A stretch of 64,000 bases of DNA, taken from Styela clava (Eukaryota; Chordata; Ascidiacea; Stolidobranchia; Styelidae). The translations under genes and the position numbers were made by a program. The stretch spans positions 5,167,383 to 5,231,382 of the forward strand of contig NC_135252.1 in the NCBI RefSeq assembly GCF_964204865.1. Reading direction: 5' to 3'. A model generated the notes under the pieces. That model was not told the DNA's origin, searched no databases, and worked only from the letters and a program-made list of their open reading frames with translations. Of this stretch, positions 11,630-24,079 are shown piece after piece (within the stretch, counting starts at the first letter, position 1; the number at the start of each line of letters is the position of its first letter).

Positions 11630-13497
11630 ACCAAACATAGCGTTTATTCGAAATTTTAAAAAACAATGCAGACATAACATATTTAAAAAGAGTTTTGTAT
11701 TTCAACTAAATTCACTAGATAATTTATCAAACTTTTTTTGTCTTGCTAACACTTCAATACTGTACGTACATTATACTTGGAATAAGTTGCGGAAAGTATA
11801 AAATAGCAAAAACCAAGTTACGTCCTCTTGTGGATCATCTTCAAAATTTCAAAAAATTATCGTATTTGAAATAGCGATTTCTCGAAAACCACCAATAAAG
11901 GCAGCACTACGACACATTCGGAGAAAAGCAGATACCTTATAGATTCGATTTTCATATGTCAGAACAGTAGCATAACGTTTTGACTTGGCCATATATAATA
12001 CCAATCATAGCGTATAATTTTCAATTTTATTACCAATGTAGATGTAACATATTTAAAAACGGTTTGGTATCTCAACTAAATTTACTGGATAATTCATCAA
12101 CTACTTTTCTCTCTTGGTCATACATCAAAACTGTACGTTCATTAAACTTGGAATAAGTGGGCGAATCTTAAAATAACAAAAAATGATTTGACGCCCTATT
12201 GCGTTGTGGATTTTTTTCGGAATTTCAAAAAATTATCGTTTTTGAAAAGGCGATTTTCTCAAAAACCGCCAATAAAGGCAGCACTACGACACATTCGGAG
12301 AAAAGCAGATACCTCATAGATTTGATTTTACTATGTCAGAACAATAGCAGCACGTTTTGACTTGGCCATATATAATACCAAACATAGCGTATAATTTTCA
12401 ATTTTATTAATTATGTAGATATAACATATTTGAAAACGATTTGATATTTCAACTGAATTTACTCGATAATGCATCAAATACCTTTTTTTTCTTGGTAATA
12501 CATCAAAACCGTACGTTCATTAAACTTGGAATAAGTGGGCAAATCTTAAAATAACAAAAAATGATTTTACGCCCTCTTTTGGATTTTTTCCGGAATTTTC
12601 AAAAAAATATCGTGTTTGAAAGGGCGATTTCTCAAAAACCGCCAATAAAGGCAGCACTACGACACATTCGGAGGAAAGCAGGTACCTTATAGATTTAATT
12701 TCATTATGTTGGAACAGTAGCAGCACGTTTTGACTTGGCCATATATAATACCAAACATAGCGTATAATTTTCAATTTTATTACCAATGTAGATGTAACAT
12801 ATTTAAAAACGGTTTGGTATCTCAACTAAATTTACTGGATAATTCATCAACTACTTTTCTCTCTTGGTCATACATCAAAACTGTACGTTCATTAAACTTG
12901 GAATAAGTGGGCGAATCTTAAAATAACAAAAAATGATTTGACGCCCAATTGTGTTGTGGATTTTTTTCGGAATTTCGAAAATTATCGTTTTTTGAGTGGC
13001 GATTTCTCGGAAACCGCCAACAAAGGCAGCACTACGACACATTCGGAGAAAAGCAGATACATTATAGATTCGACTTTACTATGCCAGAACAGTAGCAGCA
13101 CGTTTTGACTTGGCCATATATAATACCAATTATAGCGCATATTCTCAATTATTTGAATAGCGTAGATGTTCACATATTTTGAAAATGTTTTGTATTGTAA
13201 ATAAATTCACCTAATAACGTAATATTCCGTTTTCTTACTTTTTCAAACACAGATACTGTGTATTAAGTAAACTTGGAATAATTTGCAACTTGTATAAAAT
13301 GTTAAAAAAGGTCTTACTTCCTATATATCATTTTTTTAATTTCCCAAACATGCTGTTTTTGGAGTGATGATTTCTTGAAAACCGCCAATAAAGGCAGCAT
13401 TACGTCACTTTAGGAGAATAGCAGATACATTGAAGATTCAATGTGATTGAACCAGAACAGTAGCAGCACGTTTTGATTTGGCCATATATAATACCAA

Positions 13498-13676
13498 TGT
13501 TATGAAAGATAACAGGATACCGATTCTAGGCTTTATCAAACATAAGTACCACAACTTAACACTGTAAACAATAAAATAACATGCAGACAGTAAAGTATGC
13601 AGTACGACAGATCTAGGGTAATCAAGAGTAAATTGTTTATCTAATAATTACACTGTAAAGAAATACTAACACCACA
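13498..13676 (+). mobile_element. Solo LTR inside satellite (copy 3, perfect target duplication)
   Basis: A third copy, 179 bp, with a short internal deletion relative to the others. Here both flanks read ACCAA (13493-13497 and 13677-13681), which proves the 5-bp target duplication and defines the LTR ends. Confidence 0.8.
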
Positions 13677-14179
13677 ACCAAACATAGCGTTTATTCGAAA
13701 TTTTAAAAAACAATGCAGACATAACATATTTAAAAAGAGTTTTGTATTTCAACTAAATTTACTAGATAATTTATCAAACTTTTTTTGTCTTGCTAACACT
13801 TCAGTACTGTACGTACATTATACTTGGAATAAGTTGCGGAAATTTTAAAATACTAAAAAATCATTTCAAGCCCTCTTGTGAATTATTTTCAAAATTTTAT
13901 AAAATTGTCGTTTTTGGAGTGGCGATTTCTCGAAAACTGCCAATAAAGGCAGCACCACGATACATTCGGAGCAAATCAGATAACTTATAGATTCGACTTC
14001 ACTATACCAGAACAGTAACAGCACAATTTGACTTGGTCATGTATAATACCAAACATAACGTGTTTTCAAAATTTTATATTAAAATGGACGTATCGAACTT
14101 AAAAGCTTGTATTTCAACTTAATTTACTGGATAATGGATCAAATATATTTCTCACTTTGTTCAGTATTGATGTGTGACT

Positions 14180-17100
14180 GGTAGGAAATTATATTTGAAC
14201 AAGTATTCAGTAAATTTGTTTAAAATACGACAGCTTTATTAATTTTTAACGTCAGCATTATTCAAAAGTTGAAGAATACACGCTATGTTTGGTATTAAAT
14301 ATGGCCAAGTCAAAACGTGCTGCTATTGTTGTGACATAATGAAATCAAATCTATAGGGTATCCGCTTTTCTCCGAATGCGTCGTAGTGCTGCCTTTATTG
14401 GCGGTTTTCCAAAAATCGCCCTTTAAAAAACGATAATTTTACGAAATTTTGAAAATAATCCACAAAATGGCTTAGAATGATTTTTTGGTATTTCATATTT
14501 TCCACAACTTATTCAAAGTTTAATGAACGTACAGTATTGGTGTATGTTTAATAGAAAAAGATGTTTGATGTATTATCTAGTAAATTTAGTTGAAATACAA
14601 ATCACTTTTTAAATATGTTACGTCTGCATTGTTTATGAAATTTTGAATTCACGCTATGTTTGGTAATATATTGGCCGAGTTAAAACGTGCTGCTATTGTT
14701 CTGACATAATGAAATCGAATTTATAAGGTAATTAATTTTTAACGTCAGCATTATTCAAAAGTTGAAGAATACACGCTATGTTTGGTATTAAATATGGCCA
14801 AGTCAAAACGTGCTGCTATTGTTGTGACATAATGAAATCAAATCTATAGGGTATCCGCTTTTCTCTGAATGTGTCGTAGTGCTGCCTTTATTGGCGGTTT
14901 TTGAGAAATCGCTATTTCAAAAAGATATTTTTTTGAAAATCCGAAAAAAATCCACAAGAGGACGTCAAATCATTTTTTGTTATTTTGAGATTTGCCCACT
15001 TATTCCAAGTTTAATGAACGTACAGTTTTGATGTATTGCCAAGAGAGGAAAGTATTTGATGAATTATCCAGTAAATTTAGTTGAAATAGCAAACCGTTTT
15101 TAAATATGTTACATCTACATAGTTAATAAAATTGAAAATTATACGCTATGTTTGGTATTATAAATGGCCAAGTCAAAACGTGCTGCTACTGTTATGACAT
15201 AATAAAATCGAATCTATAAGGTATCTGTTTTTCTCCAAATGTGTCGTAGTGCTGCCTTTATTGGCGGTTTTCGAGTAATCACTATTTCAAATACGATAAT
15301 TTTTTGAAATTTTGAAAATAATCCACAAGAGGATGTAAAATGTTTTTTGGTATTTTATACTTTTCGCAACTTATTCCAAGTTTAATGAACGTATAGTATA
15401 TATGTATGTACAAGAGAAAAAGATGTCTCATAAGATATCTAGTAAATTTAGTTGAAATACAAAACCCCTTCTAAATATGTTACGTCTGCATTGTTTATAA
15501 CATTTTGAATACACGCTACGTTTGGTATTATATATGGCCAAGTCAAAACGTGCTGCTACTGTTCTGACATAATGAAATTTAATCTATCAGGTATCTGCTT
15601 TTCTCCGAATGTGTCGTAGTGCTGCCTTTATTGGCGGTTTTCGAGAAATCGCTATTTCAAATACGATAATTTTTTGAAATTTTGAAGATAATCCACAAGA
15701 GAACGTAACTTGGTTTTTGGTATTTTATACTTTCCGCAACTTAATCCAAGTTTAATGATCGTACAGTATATATGTATGTCCAAGAGAAAAAAAAATGTTT
15801 GATAAATTATCTAGTAAATTTAGTTGAAATACAAAACGGTTTTTAAATATGTTACGTCTGCATTGTTTATAAAATTTTGAATACACGCTATGTTTGGTAT
15901 TATATATGGCCAAGTCAAAACGTGCTGCTACTGTTCTGACATAATGAAATTTAATCTATCAGGTATCTGCTTTTCTCCGAATGTGTCGTAGTGCTGCCTT
16001 TATTGGCGGTTTTCGAGAAATCGCTATTTCAAATACGATAATTTTTTGAAATTTTGAAGATAATCCACAAGAGGACGTAACTTGGTTTTTGGTATTTTAT
16101 ACTTTCCGCAACTTAATCCAAGTTTAATGATCGTACAGTATATATGTATGTCCACGAGAAAAAAATGTTTGATAATTATCTAGTAGATTTAGTTGAAATA
16201 CCAAACGGTTTTTAAATATGTTACGTCTGGCCAAGTCAAAACGTGCTGCTACTGTTCTGACATAATGAAATTTAATCTATCAGGTATCTGCTTTTCTCCG
16301 AATGTGTCGTAGTGCTGCCTTTATTGGTGGTTTTTGAAAAATCGCCCTTTCAAAAGCGATATTTTTTTAAAAATTCTAGAAAAAATCCACAAGAGGGCGT
16401 AAAATAATTTTTTGGCATTTTAAGATTTGCCTACTTAATTCCATGTTTAATGAACGTACAGTTTTGATTTATGACCAAGAGAAAAAAGTATTTGATGAAT
16501 TATCCACTAAATTCAGTTGAAATACCAAACCTTTTTTAAATATGTTACATCTACATAGTTAATAAAATTGAAAATTATATGCTATGTTTGGTATCATATA
16601 TGGCCAAGTTAAAACGTGCTGCTACTGTTCCGACGTATTAAAATCGAATCTATAAGGAATCTGCTTTTCTCCGAATGTGTCGTAGTGCTGCCTTTATTGG
16701 CGGTTTTTGGGAAATCGCCCTTTCAAAAACGATATTTTTTTGAAATTCCGAAAAAAATCCACAAGAGGGCGTAAAATCATTTTTTGTTATTTTAAGATTT
16801 GCCACTTCTTCCAAGTTTAATGAACGTACAGTTTTGATGTATGGCCAAGAGAGAAAAGTATTTGATGAATTATCCAGTAAATTTTGTTGAAATACCAAAA
16901 CGTTTTTAAATATGTTACGTCTGCATTGTTTATATAATTTTTAATACACGCTATGTTTGGTATTATATATGGCTAAGTCAAAACGTTCTGCTATTGTTCT
17001 GACATAATGAAATCAAATCTATAAGGTATCTGCTTTTCTCCGAATGTGTCGTAGTGCTGCCTTTATTGGCGGTTTTTGAAGAATCGACCTTTCAAAAACG

Positions 17101-17480
17101 ATAATTTCGTGAAATTTATTAAAGAATCCACAAGAGTGCGTAATTTTTTTTTTGGTATTTTAGACTTTCCTCAACTTATTCTAAGTTTAATGAAGTGCAT
17201 TATTGTGTGTGACAAAGAGAAAAATATCTTCTTTGATTAACTATCCAGTAAATTTTGTTGAAACACAAAATCAGTTTTAAATTTGTTGTATATACATTGT
17301 GCATAAAATTGAAAATTATACGTTATGTTTAGTATTATATATGGCCAAGTCAAAACGTGCTGAGACTGTTCTGACATAATGAAATCGAATCTTTGGGGTT
17401 TCTACTTTTTACCAATGGTGTTGCAATGCTGCCTTTATTGGAGGTTTTCATGAAACGACCGTCCTAAACGACGAAAATTC
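14180..17480 (-). repeat. AT-rich satellite, ~370-bp monomer, 9 copies, inverted arm
   Basis: The same satellite in opposite orientation, with the reversed core at about 14388, 14881, 15251, 15621, 15993, 16314, 16687, 17057 and 17428. Spacing is mostly 370-373 bp, with one 493-bp and one 321-bp interval. The orientation flips between about 14160 and 14205. Two segments beside the flip (14238-14371 and 14731-14864) are almost identical, which indicates a recent ~493-bp duplication. The last copy is strongly diverged and the array fades out near 17480. Confidence 0.9.
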
Positions 17481-18290
17481 AGTCATTTTTAAACAACTCT
17501 CAAACAAGTATAAAAAAAATTTTATGCACTGTAGCAGTCGCTTTAGCTTGTTTACTATGTATTAACAATACGAGGAGTGTAGTTAATGATTGTTTTGCTT
17601 TATTTGCCATTGTGAAACTAATTAAAATGTACACTTTCTTTTAAAAATCATTGGGAACATTTAATTTTACGCGTGGGTATTTTCTGCGATTCTGTCAGTC
17701 ACAATTTCGTGTTTTGCTGCTAGCTTCACAGAGGTAACCAAACGTCGTAGTTGTCAAGTCAAGTTTATTTTTTCCAGTTGTGCTAGGTTGCTTTAGTTTG
17801 TTCCATTTTTAGAAGTCAGTATAATTCAGAGAATTTTATAGGATGCGTTCATTTTTATTGGGGCGTAAAATAGGAAAACCAATCAATTTCACAAAGTATT
17901 CTAGCACCGAGCACCGAATTCGCTGAAAAGACGGACGGACAAGCAATAGGGAGGCAATTTCGTGTTTTGCTGCTAGCTTCACAGAGGTACCGGTACGGTA
18001 TCGCCTTGATGGCGATGATGCTGTACTGGTGCCGGGGCGGCATCGTAACGTTATATCAGTATATAACTTATTTTGGTTTGTTACCTTTTGACATTTAGCA
18101 CGATTCTGTATGTTTTAATTTTAGGTTTTTTTCCTATATTCATGATATTTAAATTCAACGCCGTCGGATACCGGTACCCGTAAGTTAGTAACCAACGTTG
18201 TAGTTGTCAAGTCAAGTTTATTTTTTCCAGTTGTGCTAGGTTGCTTTAATAGGGAGGCAGTCGAGCAATATAAAAGTGTTCCGTTCTTCC
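17481..18290. repeat. Segmentally duplicated intergenic DNA
   Basis: Two short blocks are each present twice in direct orientation: one beginning AATTTCGTGTTTTGCTGC (about 17703 and 17956) and one beginning GTTGTCAAGTCAAGTTT (about 17750 and 18203). In the second set they are separated by about 210 bp containing GGTACCGG-type palindromes, as if a duplicated ~110-bp block had later been split by an insertion. No gene is seen. Confidence 0.6.
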
Positions 18291-18317
18291 GTATGACAGT
18301 ATGATTAAAATAAGTAG

Positions 18318-18612
18318 ATAAGCCATTTTAGTAGGGAAATAAAGGAAATCTTTATTTTAGCAGGGGCATAACGGGATGGCGATTTTAGAAGAGACATAAC
18401 ACTTGCCAATGTTGGTCAAAAAGATAATCTGCAATTACAAACATGCACGTTGGATCAGCGCGATTACGGTACACCATCAACATAGCCATTTTAGTAGAGA
18501 CATAGCCATTTTAGTAGGACTATATCGGGATTGCGATTTCAGGAAGGACATAGCCATTTTAGACGTCACATAGCGGACATAGTCATTTCAGTAGGGACAT
18601 AGCCATTTCATA
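18318..18612 (+). repeat. Degenerate ~20-bp minisatellite
   Basis: Irregular repeats of a motif close to GACATAGCCATTTTAGTAGG occur about ten times with substitutions and gaps. It is followed at about 18645-18675 by a ~30-bp stretch (AGCGTTAGGAATACG and neighbours) that matches the tRNA-like head of the SINE described at 38972-39296. Confidence 0.6.
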
Positions 18613-18679
18613 ACGACCCTGGCGGGTATGACTACTACTGTACTGAGCGTTAGGAATACGCTCGTCGCCGCTAGCTACT

Positions 18680-19850
18680 GTATCTTTTTTGTTTACTAAG
18701 TACCATATTATTGTCTGTTATGTTGATTATGGTCCTGGAACGAAATGAACACAATTTAGAAAGTTTTGAAGTATCTGATCATGTTGGATCAGTCAATTTA
18801 TTTTTGTCATTCATCACTGTCTGACTGTAGCAGCAGTATAATTTATCTGTATATAGTCAACCATTTTTAGACAATTTTGTTAATACAGCGATAACCGCCA
18901 GATATTTTTTGTTCCAGCGTTAGGTATTTTTGTTGATGTGTCCATTTTAAACATTACAGCATTTTGCCTGTACCTTCCTTTTCCAAAGATTAGCAAACAG
19001 GATCAAAAAATAGCCCATACACAGAGTTTGGAAATGTTTTTTCATTAACCATCATTCCAATACCACTTCTCATGCATTCTTTTGTCAAAATTTTGTTGAA
19101 AATGTGATCATACTACAGTAGTAAAGCTTTTAGCAATGACACCTGTTTACATCTGTACGCATTCACCCAAAGCATTATCCTTGAATACCATAATTTTATG
19201 GTTTGTCTAATCTTCTCTTTGCCTGCATGATGCCACTGATGTCATTTTAGTGCAGTAGTGATAACTCAACAGCGTTTTTCTAGTATATGTTATTATATTA
19301 TACTCATTTGTAATAATGAATTTGAATTCAAATTACTCTGAAAGTTTCATCTTTCAAACATAAGTCACTTTTACCTTCTGATGCACTGATATGTTCTATA
19401 TGAATTTGTAAGTTAATAATATGTCTTTTATCAGCTAGTCGATTTATGGTGAAACATTATTCAAACAAAACATTCGTATATTCCCAGTCTTCAAAATCTC
19501 AATCTTAAAGAGGAAGTTATTATTACTTCTTTATTTTTTTCTAATTGACTCTTGAGATCAATGAAATCGGTAGCCTATTTCATAAAAAATTTTGCTTTTT
19601 ATTTTAATTGCGAAGGACTTTTTTATATTTTATTACTCAATTGCCTCCACATTAATCATTTGTTCGTCCGTTTGATTTCCAGCAAACTCTGTGCATTCAG
19701 GCCTTATGGCAGTATGGTATTTCCTTGTTCACATATTTGAATATTGCTTTTTAGTGTTTTGTGCGATCAATACTTTAGCGACCTTTTAATGATATAGTTT
19801 TTATTAAAGTTAGTCTCTGTTTTTATTTAGGTACTTTAATTTAGCAAATT
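18680..19850. other. AT-rich intergenic stretch upstream of the tetraspanin gene
   Basis: No repeat or coding signal I can defend. The tetraspanin promoter and a possible 5' UTR exon should lie here; a splice-acceptor-like TTTACAG is near 19848-19854. Confidence 0.4.
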
Positions 19851-19894
19851 TACAGCCAGCAATAACAGGGAAATATTGCTAGTTATACAGCAAG

Positions 19895-22800
19895 ATGGGT
19901 GTCTGTTCTTGTACTTCGAAGTTTATAATTATAGTCATCAATCTGATATTTTGGGTATGTATTACTAATTAGTTATTTAATTAACAGAAAACGGTTTTTG
20001 TATTTATAAGGTAGAAAAGTGGCTTTTGCCTGCCATATCAAATTAGCGTATGTTCGATCCACTTTCATTGATTGTTAGCTTTATTACCGGTATGTATGAA
20101 AATTTTTTTTCCATTCCACTTAACGAAAAGTGTTGTTGCTTATAAATTGAACACGCATCACATATATTTATTCTATGCTTCGCACCACAATAGAAATTAC
20201 TATTAATTCCTCATTTCACTGGAAGTCAAGCATGAAGTTTTGGTCTGTAATATGTACCCCAGCTTTAAGCTAACTGTAATAGGCTGTTAGTATGAACAAT
20301 TTTTCGATTCAAATGGCAAATTACTGATCACCATCAGATCTTTGTGAGACATGAAATGTTTTACTATAGTTTGTGTTGTGTCATAACAAAAAAAAACATT
20401 TGAAGATATATGTTTTATTTATAAGCGAATAATGTTGATGATTGCCTTTTTATTTACTCATTCAATATCAAATCATATGTTTTAGATTCAAAATTCCTGT
20501 CTTTTCTGTTAGTAATTAGATCGAAGTTTGCATTGTATGTCATGGCACTGTGCTTTATAAGCAAGTTTACACAAATTCATAAGTGCTCCTTGATATTAAT
20601 ATTATAATGGTAATATATATTTAATGTTTCAGCTTGGGACTGCCTTCTTTATATATGCTGGGGTTGCTTATTTGGTCAGTACTGATGGAGTTTTGGGTGA
20701 TGTGGATTACAAACCCGCATATATTGTGTTCGCAATTGCAACTCTTCTGTTTTTATGTGGTCTCGCTGGTATGATTGGAGCATTTTCAGAGAAAAAAGTT
20801 TTTCTGGGAATAGTAAGTTCAATTTAGTTTTAGTTATTTTATAGATGTTGTTGAATATAATTTTTTTTTTAATAAAGAGTATTATTAATGGAAAAATATA
20901 TAAATAAAGAATTTGCAATCATAATTATTATTTCATTATGCATATCCTGACATTTGCATCATATTAGTATATGATTGTCTGTCTTCCTTCCACCATCTGT
21001 ACATTATTTTATTTGACTGTCTATCATAGACCCTGTCTAATGTTGATTGAGATTTTAGAATATTATTTGTAAATCTTAGCTAGCTTATGAAAAAAAATTA
21101 TTATATGTTTACCGTAACCTTAGCATATCGTTTTCAGTTTGTTTTTGTTGTGACTGGGACCATGGTTCTTCTTGTATTTGTTTCTGCTACATTATTCGTG
21201 AAAGAAGATGATGCAATGAATAGCACTGATACCTTTGTACTGAAGCAATTTCACCAGTAAGTTGTACTAATATAAATTCTGTTGCGGTAGGGAATGTACC
21301 TATGTGAATTTTAAACCACTTCAGATATACGATATATCTACAGTTGGTGGCCTTGTGGGTATATATTAATTTAAGTCTAGATTGTGTACAAAATCATCCT
21401 TTCCACTGGTTAAAAAAATTTGGTGAAAAGTACTATTCTAATACTCATTTTTCTAGTACTTACTTCTAATACTTCTAATAAGACCAAACTCACTGGATCT
21501 ATTTATATTTAGTTATGACAGTCCCAATCTGACTTCCACTGAAGATCAAACAGTTGAAATTGGTGGTACGAACACCACTGGAAATATGTCAACAACTGCG
21601 GCACCTGCCACCACTATACCGACCACCGTAGCACCGACTGGACAAACCAATTCAACTGCTTTTATCGACTCTATACAGAAGAGCGTGAGTAATGAGTATT
21701 GATATTTGTGATTATATAGAGAATATTAAAAGTGTTTTTATTTTAATTTATTCAATTATTTTGACAAATATTATGTACATTTAGCTGCATTGTTCTTCGA
21801 AAGTTTACTAGGGAACTAGGGGCCTACATTATATCCATCATCTTAATGGTAAGTTCCAATAGTAGCAATAATAAAATATCAATATTTTTTATGCCAAACA
21901 TGTGATAATGAGAGAACAATATGTTATACATTAGCAGTTTCATGGCTGGTTGCTTAGTTATGTATGATCCATTTGAATTCCTTAGCAATTTTATGCTTCA
22001 ATAAATTTGCATCCCCATTAACATATGTTTCGTTTTAAAAACTTTTAATAGCTACTTATTTTGAAGTGTTAACTGTTGATATTTACTTTATACCTTGTAA
22101 GTTCCAAAAAATCTATTGTGCAAACATTGAGTCAGCGTCACATGACTATAATGACAATTTAAAGTCACAAGACCTTTGATTATGGTAGCTTCCTGTTAAG
22201 CATGTAGTGGGTGTTAAAACAAAAACGTTGGTGTAGTTCCATCAAACTATTTTAAATGAATACCTATCTTGTCTTTTTGTTTTTCTCAATGACTGACCCT
22301 CTTATTGTTTCACAAAAAATTTATTTGTTGTATACCTCAGCTTAAGCTAGCTAAAGATTCCAACTTCTCAATTCATAACTTAGGTTTATGAAGTGTTGTG
22401 GGCGCTTGTACTGGTTTTGCTATACCCAACAATGTAGCTGTATAACTGGCTAATATTGCTATTAAAAAGATATGAATAAATGCAGTTAACAATGTCTTGA
22501 CTTGTATATATTTGTATACATCCAATTCAAGCTTCATTAAAGGTAAATTATCACAAAATCAAGTTTAATGCATATTTGAGACAGCAGTTTTTTCAACAAA
22601 TTGATCTATTTTATTTATATTTTGATTCTCCCAGCTTCATTGTTGCGGATGGTACAACTACACAGACTGGAACCATTTTGACTACTGGAGCAGTCTTCCT
22701 AACCACAAAAATAAGGTTCCCTACTCTTGCTGCAACCATACAGCTGCTGATGCCATGAACAGAACTTGTCCGACTTCAAATCACACGATGGATATGAAGG

Positions 22801-23809
22801 ATCCACGAATCTATACTCAAGTATACAATTTTATTTGTGGATTAGGCTATTGTTAAATTTGTTTCATATTTGCTACATATTGATGAAATCTTCAAACACT
22901 TCCATATAATGGAGCAAATTGAACATTCTATCTAATCTGAGATGCGTTGAGACTGTAAGATTACCTACCGGTACTATTTCATGGATAAATCTATATTATA
23001 AATAATATATATGGAAAATAGGAATTATCGATCAATAAACATTTCTTTTTACTAAAAATATCATCTGAAATAAGAAAAAATCTTATATATATATTTATAT
23101 CTTTTATGTCTCTTGTTTTGTTGTATATCTAATTTGTTTAATTAAGAAAAGCTTACATCAGTTTTTATTTCAGAATAGTAATTTCTTTCAAATTTGTTCC
23201 TTTTTTAGTGAACTCGTTTACAGAGTGTTGCATTTTGGGGATATATTCGTTATAATTAAAGTTGATTGATAATGAATAATGGATGCTTTGTTACCTCAAT
23301 ACAACAAAAATTGGTTTCATATTGCTCTTTGGGTGTACTTTTTAAAAAATTTCACATCGTTGTTGTATAGTAGTTTTTGATTATTTTCTAATAAAATTTC
23401 AACTTGAAAATGTAATCATTATTTTTAGAATTGCAAGCACGAAGTTGATGTTGTTGTGAGTTTTGTGTACAAATTCCTGGAATGGACTGCCGTTGCCTTC
23501 TGTATCCTGGTGGTATGTTACTTTATGATTAACTTCATGCTTAAAATTTTCCTACATAGTGGTATACAGTATCCTACTTGCACTTTATGTGTTGAGAATT
23601 GAGGTTATTAACTGTCTGAAACTAAAGTCTAATTTCCCTTAGTATCCCACAGCTTCGCTAGTTTTCTGACATTCCGAATTTGCATATATCACCGTCGTAT
23701 CTAATGAAATAATTTTGTTCTATAGTTCCTCGGCTTTTGCTCGTCCGTATATCTGATGTGTAGAAAGAGAAGATCTGATGGATTCAATTATTCCAGCATC
23801 ATCGCATAG
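19895..23809 (+). CDS. Tetraspanin with Thr-rich large loop, seven exons, complete
   Basis: Exons 19895-19954, 20633-20812, 21138-21256, 21513-21684, 22635-22820, 23429-23512 and 23726-23809 join in frame to 294 residues; every intron is GT-AG. Membrane segments lie at about 10-34, 50-71, 77-101 and 257-279. The large extracellular loop carries CCG at 180-182, SCC at 208-210 and single cysteines at 222 and 241: the six-cysteine pattern that defines tetraspanins. Such proteins organise membrane microdomains with integrins, Ig proteins and proteases. The start follows the short Cys-containing cytosolic tail typical of the family (cysteines at 4 and 6, possible palmitoylation). Unusual: about 78 residues separate membrane segment 3 from CCG, including a Thr/Pro-rich, NxT-bearing stretch (about 130-165), suggesting a glycosylated stalk. 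The C-terminus is short, after the basic RKRR. Subfamily not determined. Confidence 0.92.
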
Positions 23810-23894
23810 TTTGGAATATGTTCAATTTGAGGACTGTGGATTAACCACATCTTTTTCTTTAAGAAAAAAACTTCAATTTTACTTCGGTTCCATT

Positions 23895-24075
23895 ACATTT
23901 GAACCCACGTGCATTTGGACCCACAACAATTGCACCTATGGAAATTTTATTTGTTTTACGTATATTTAAACCCATACTAACCCTAACCCATATGTTTTAG
24001 CACCCGCATATAGATTGAACCCGCGGATATACACATAGGTTCAAATGTATGGGGGTTCAAATGTACGGTCACCTA
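23895..24075 (+). repeat. Degenerate ATTTGNACCC minisatellite
   Basis: Irregular repeats such as ATTTGGACCCACA, AATTGCACCTATGG and TTGAACCCGCGG, related to the arrays at 31800, 38030 and 39839. It starts about 85 bp after the tetraspanin stop codon. A CCCTAACCC motif lies within it. Confidence 0.6.
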
Positions 24076-24079
24076 TTAC

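Larger units (their letters stand above)
9235..14180 (+). repeat. AT-rich satellite, ~370-bp monomer, 12 copies, forward arm
   Basis: Twelve copies of a monomer are marked by the core GGCAGCACTACGACACATTC, starting at about 9293, 9665, 10034, 10597, 10969, 11338, 11900, 12277, 12650, 13025, 13393 and 13948. Spacing is 368-377 bp, or 555-563 bp where a ~187-bp LTR is inserted. Within a monomer, about 130 bp around this core, through GACTTGGCCATATATAATAC, is much better conserved than the remaining AT-rich ~240 bp. Copies 1-3 and 4-6 form a 1304-bp higher-order repeat. No conserved reading frame: the frame starting MAKSK usually stops after about twelve codons. Confidence 0.92.

Noticed and set aside
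9983..16898. Recurrent frame beginning MAKSK or ending in SAAFIGGFRE in the satellite
   Set aside because: In most copies the frame stops about twelve codons after MAKSK and is frameshifted between copies; conservation is at the DNA level only.
21784..21815. Second copy of the tetraspanin LHC-type exon start (CTGCATTGTTC after an ATTTAG acceptor)
   Set aside because: Reads LHCSSKVY and a stop, with no donor; the join from 21684 to 22635 is in phase without it. At most a chance similarity or dead exon fragment.
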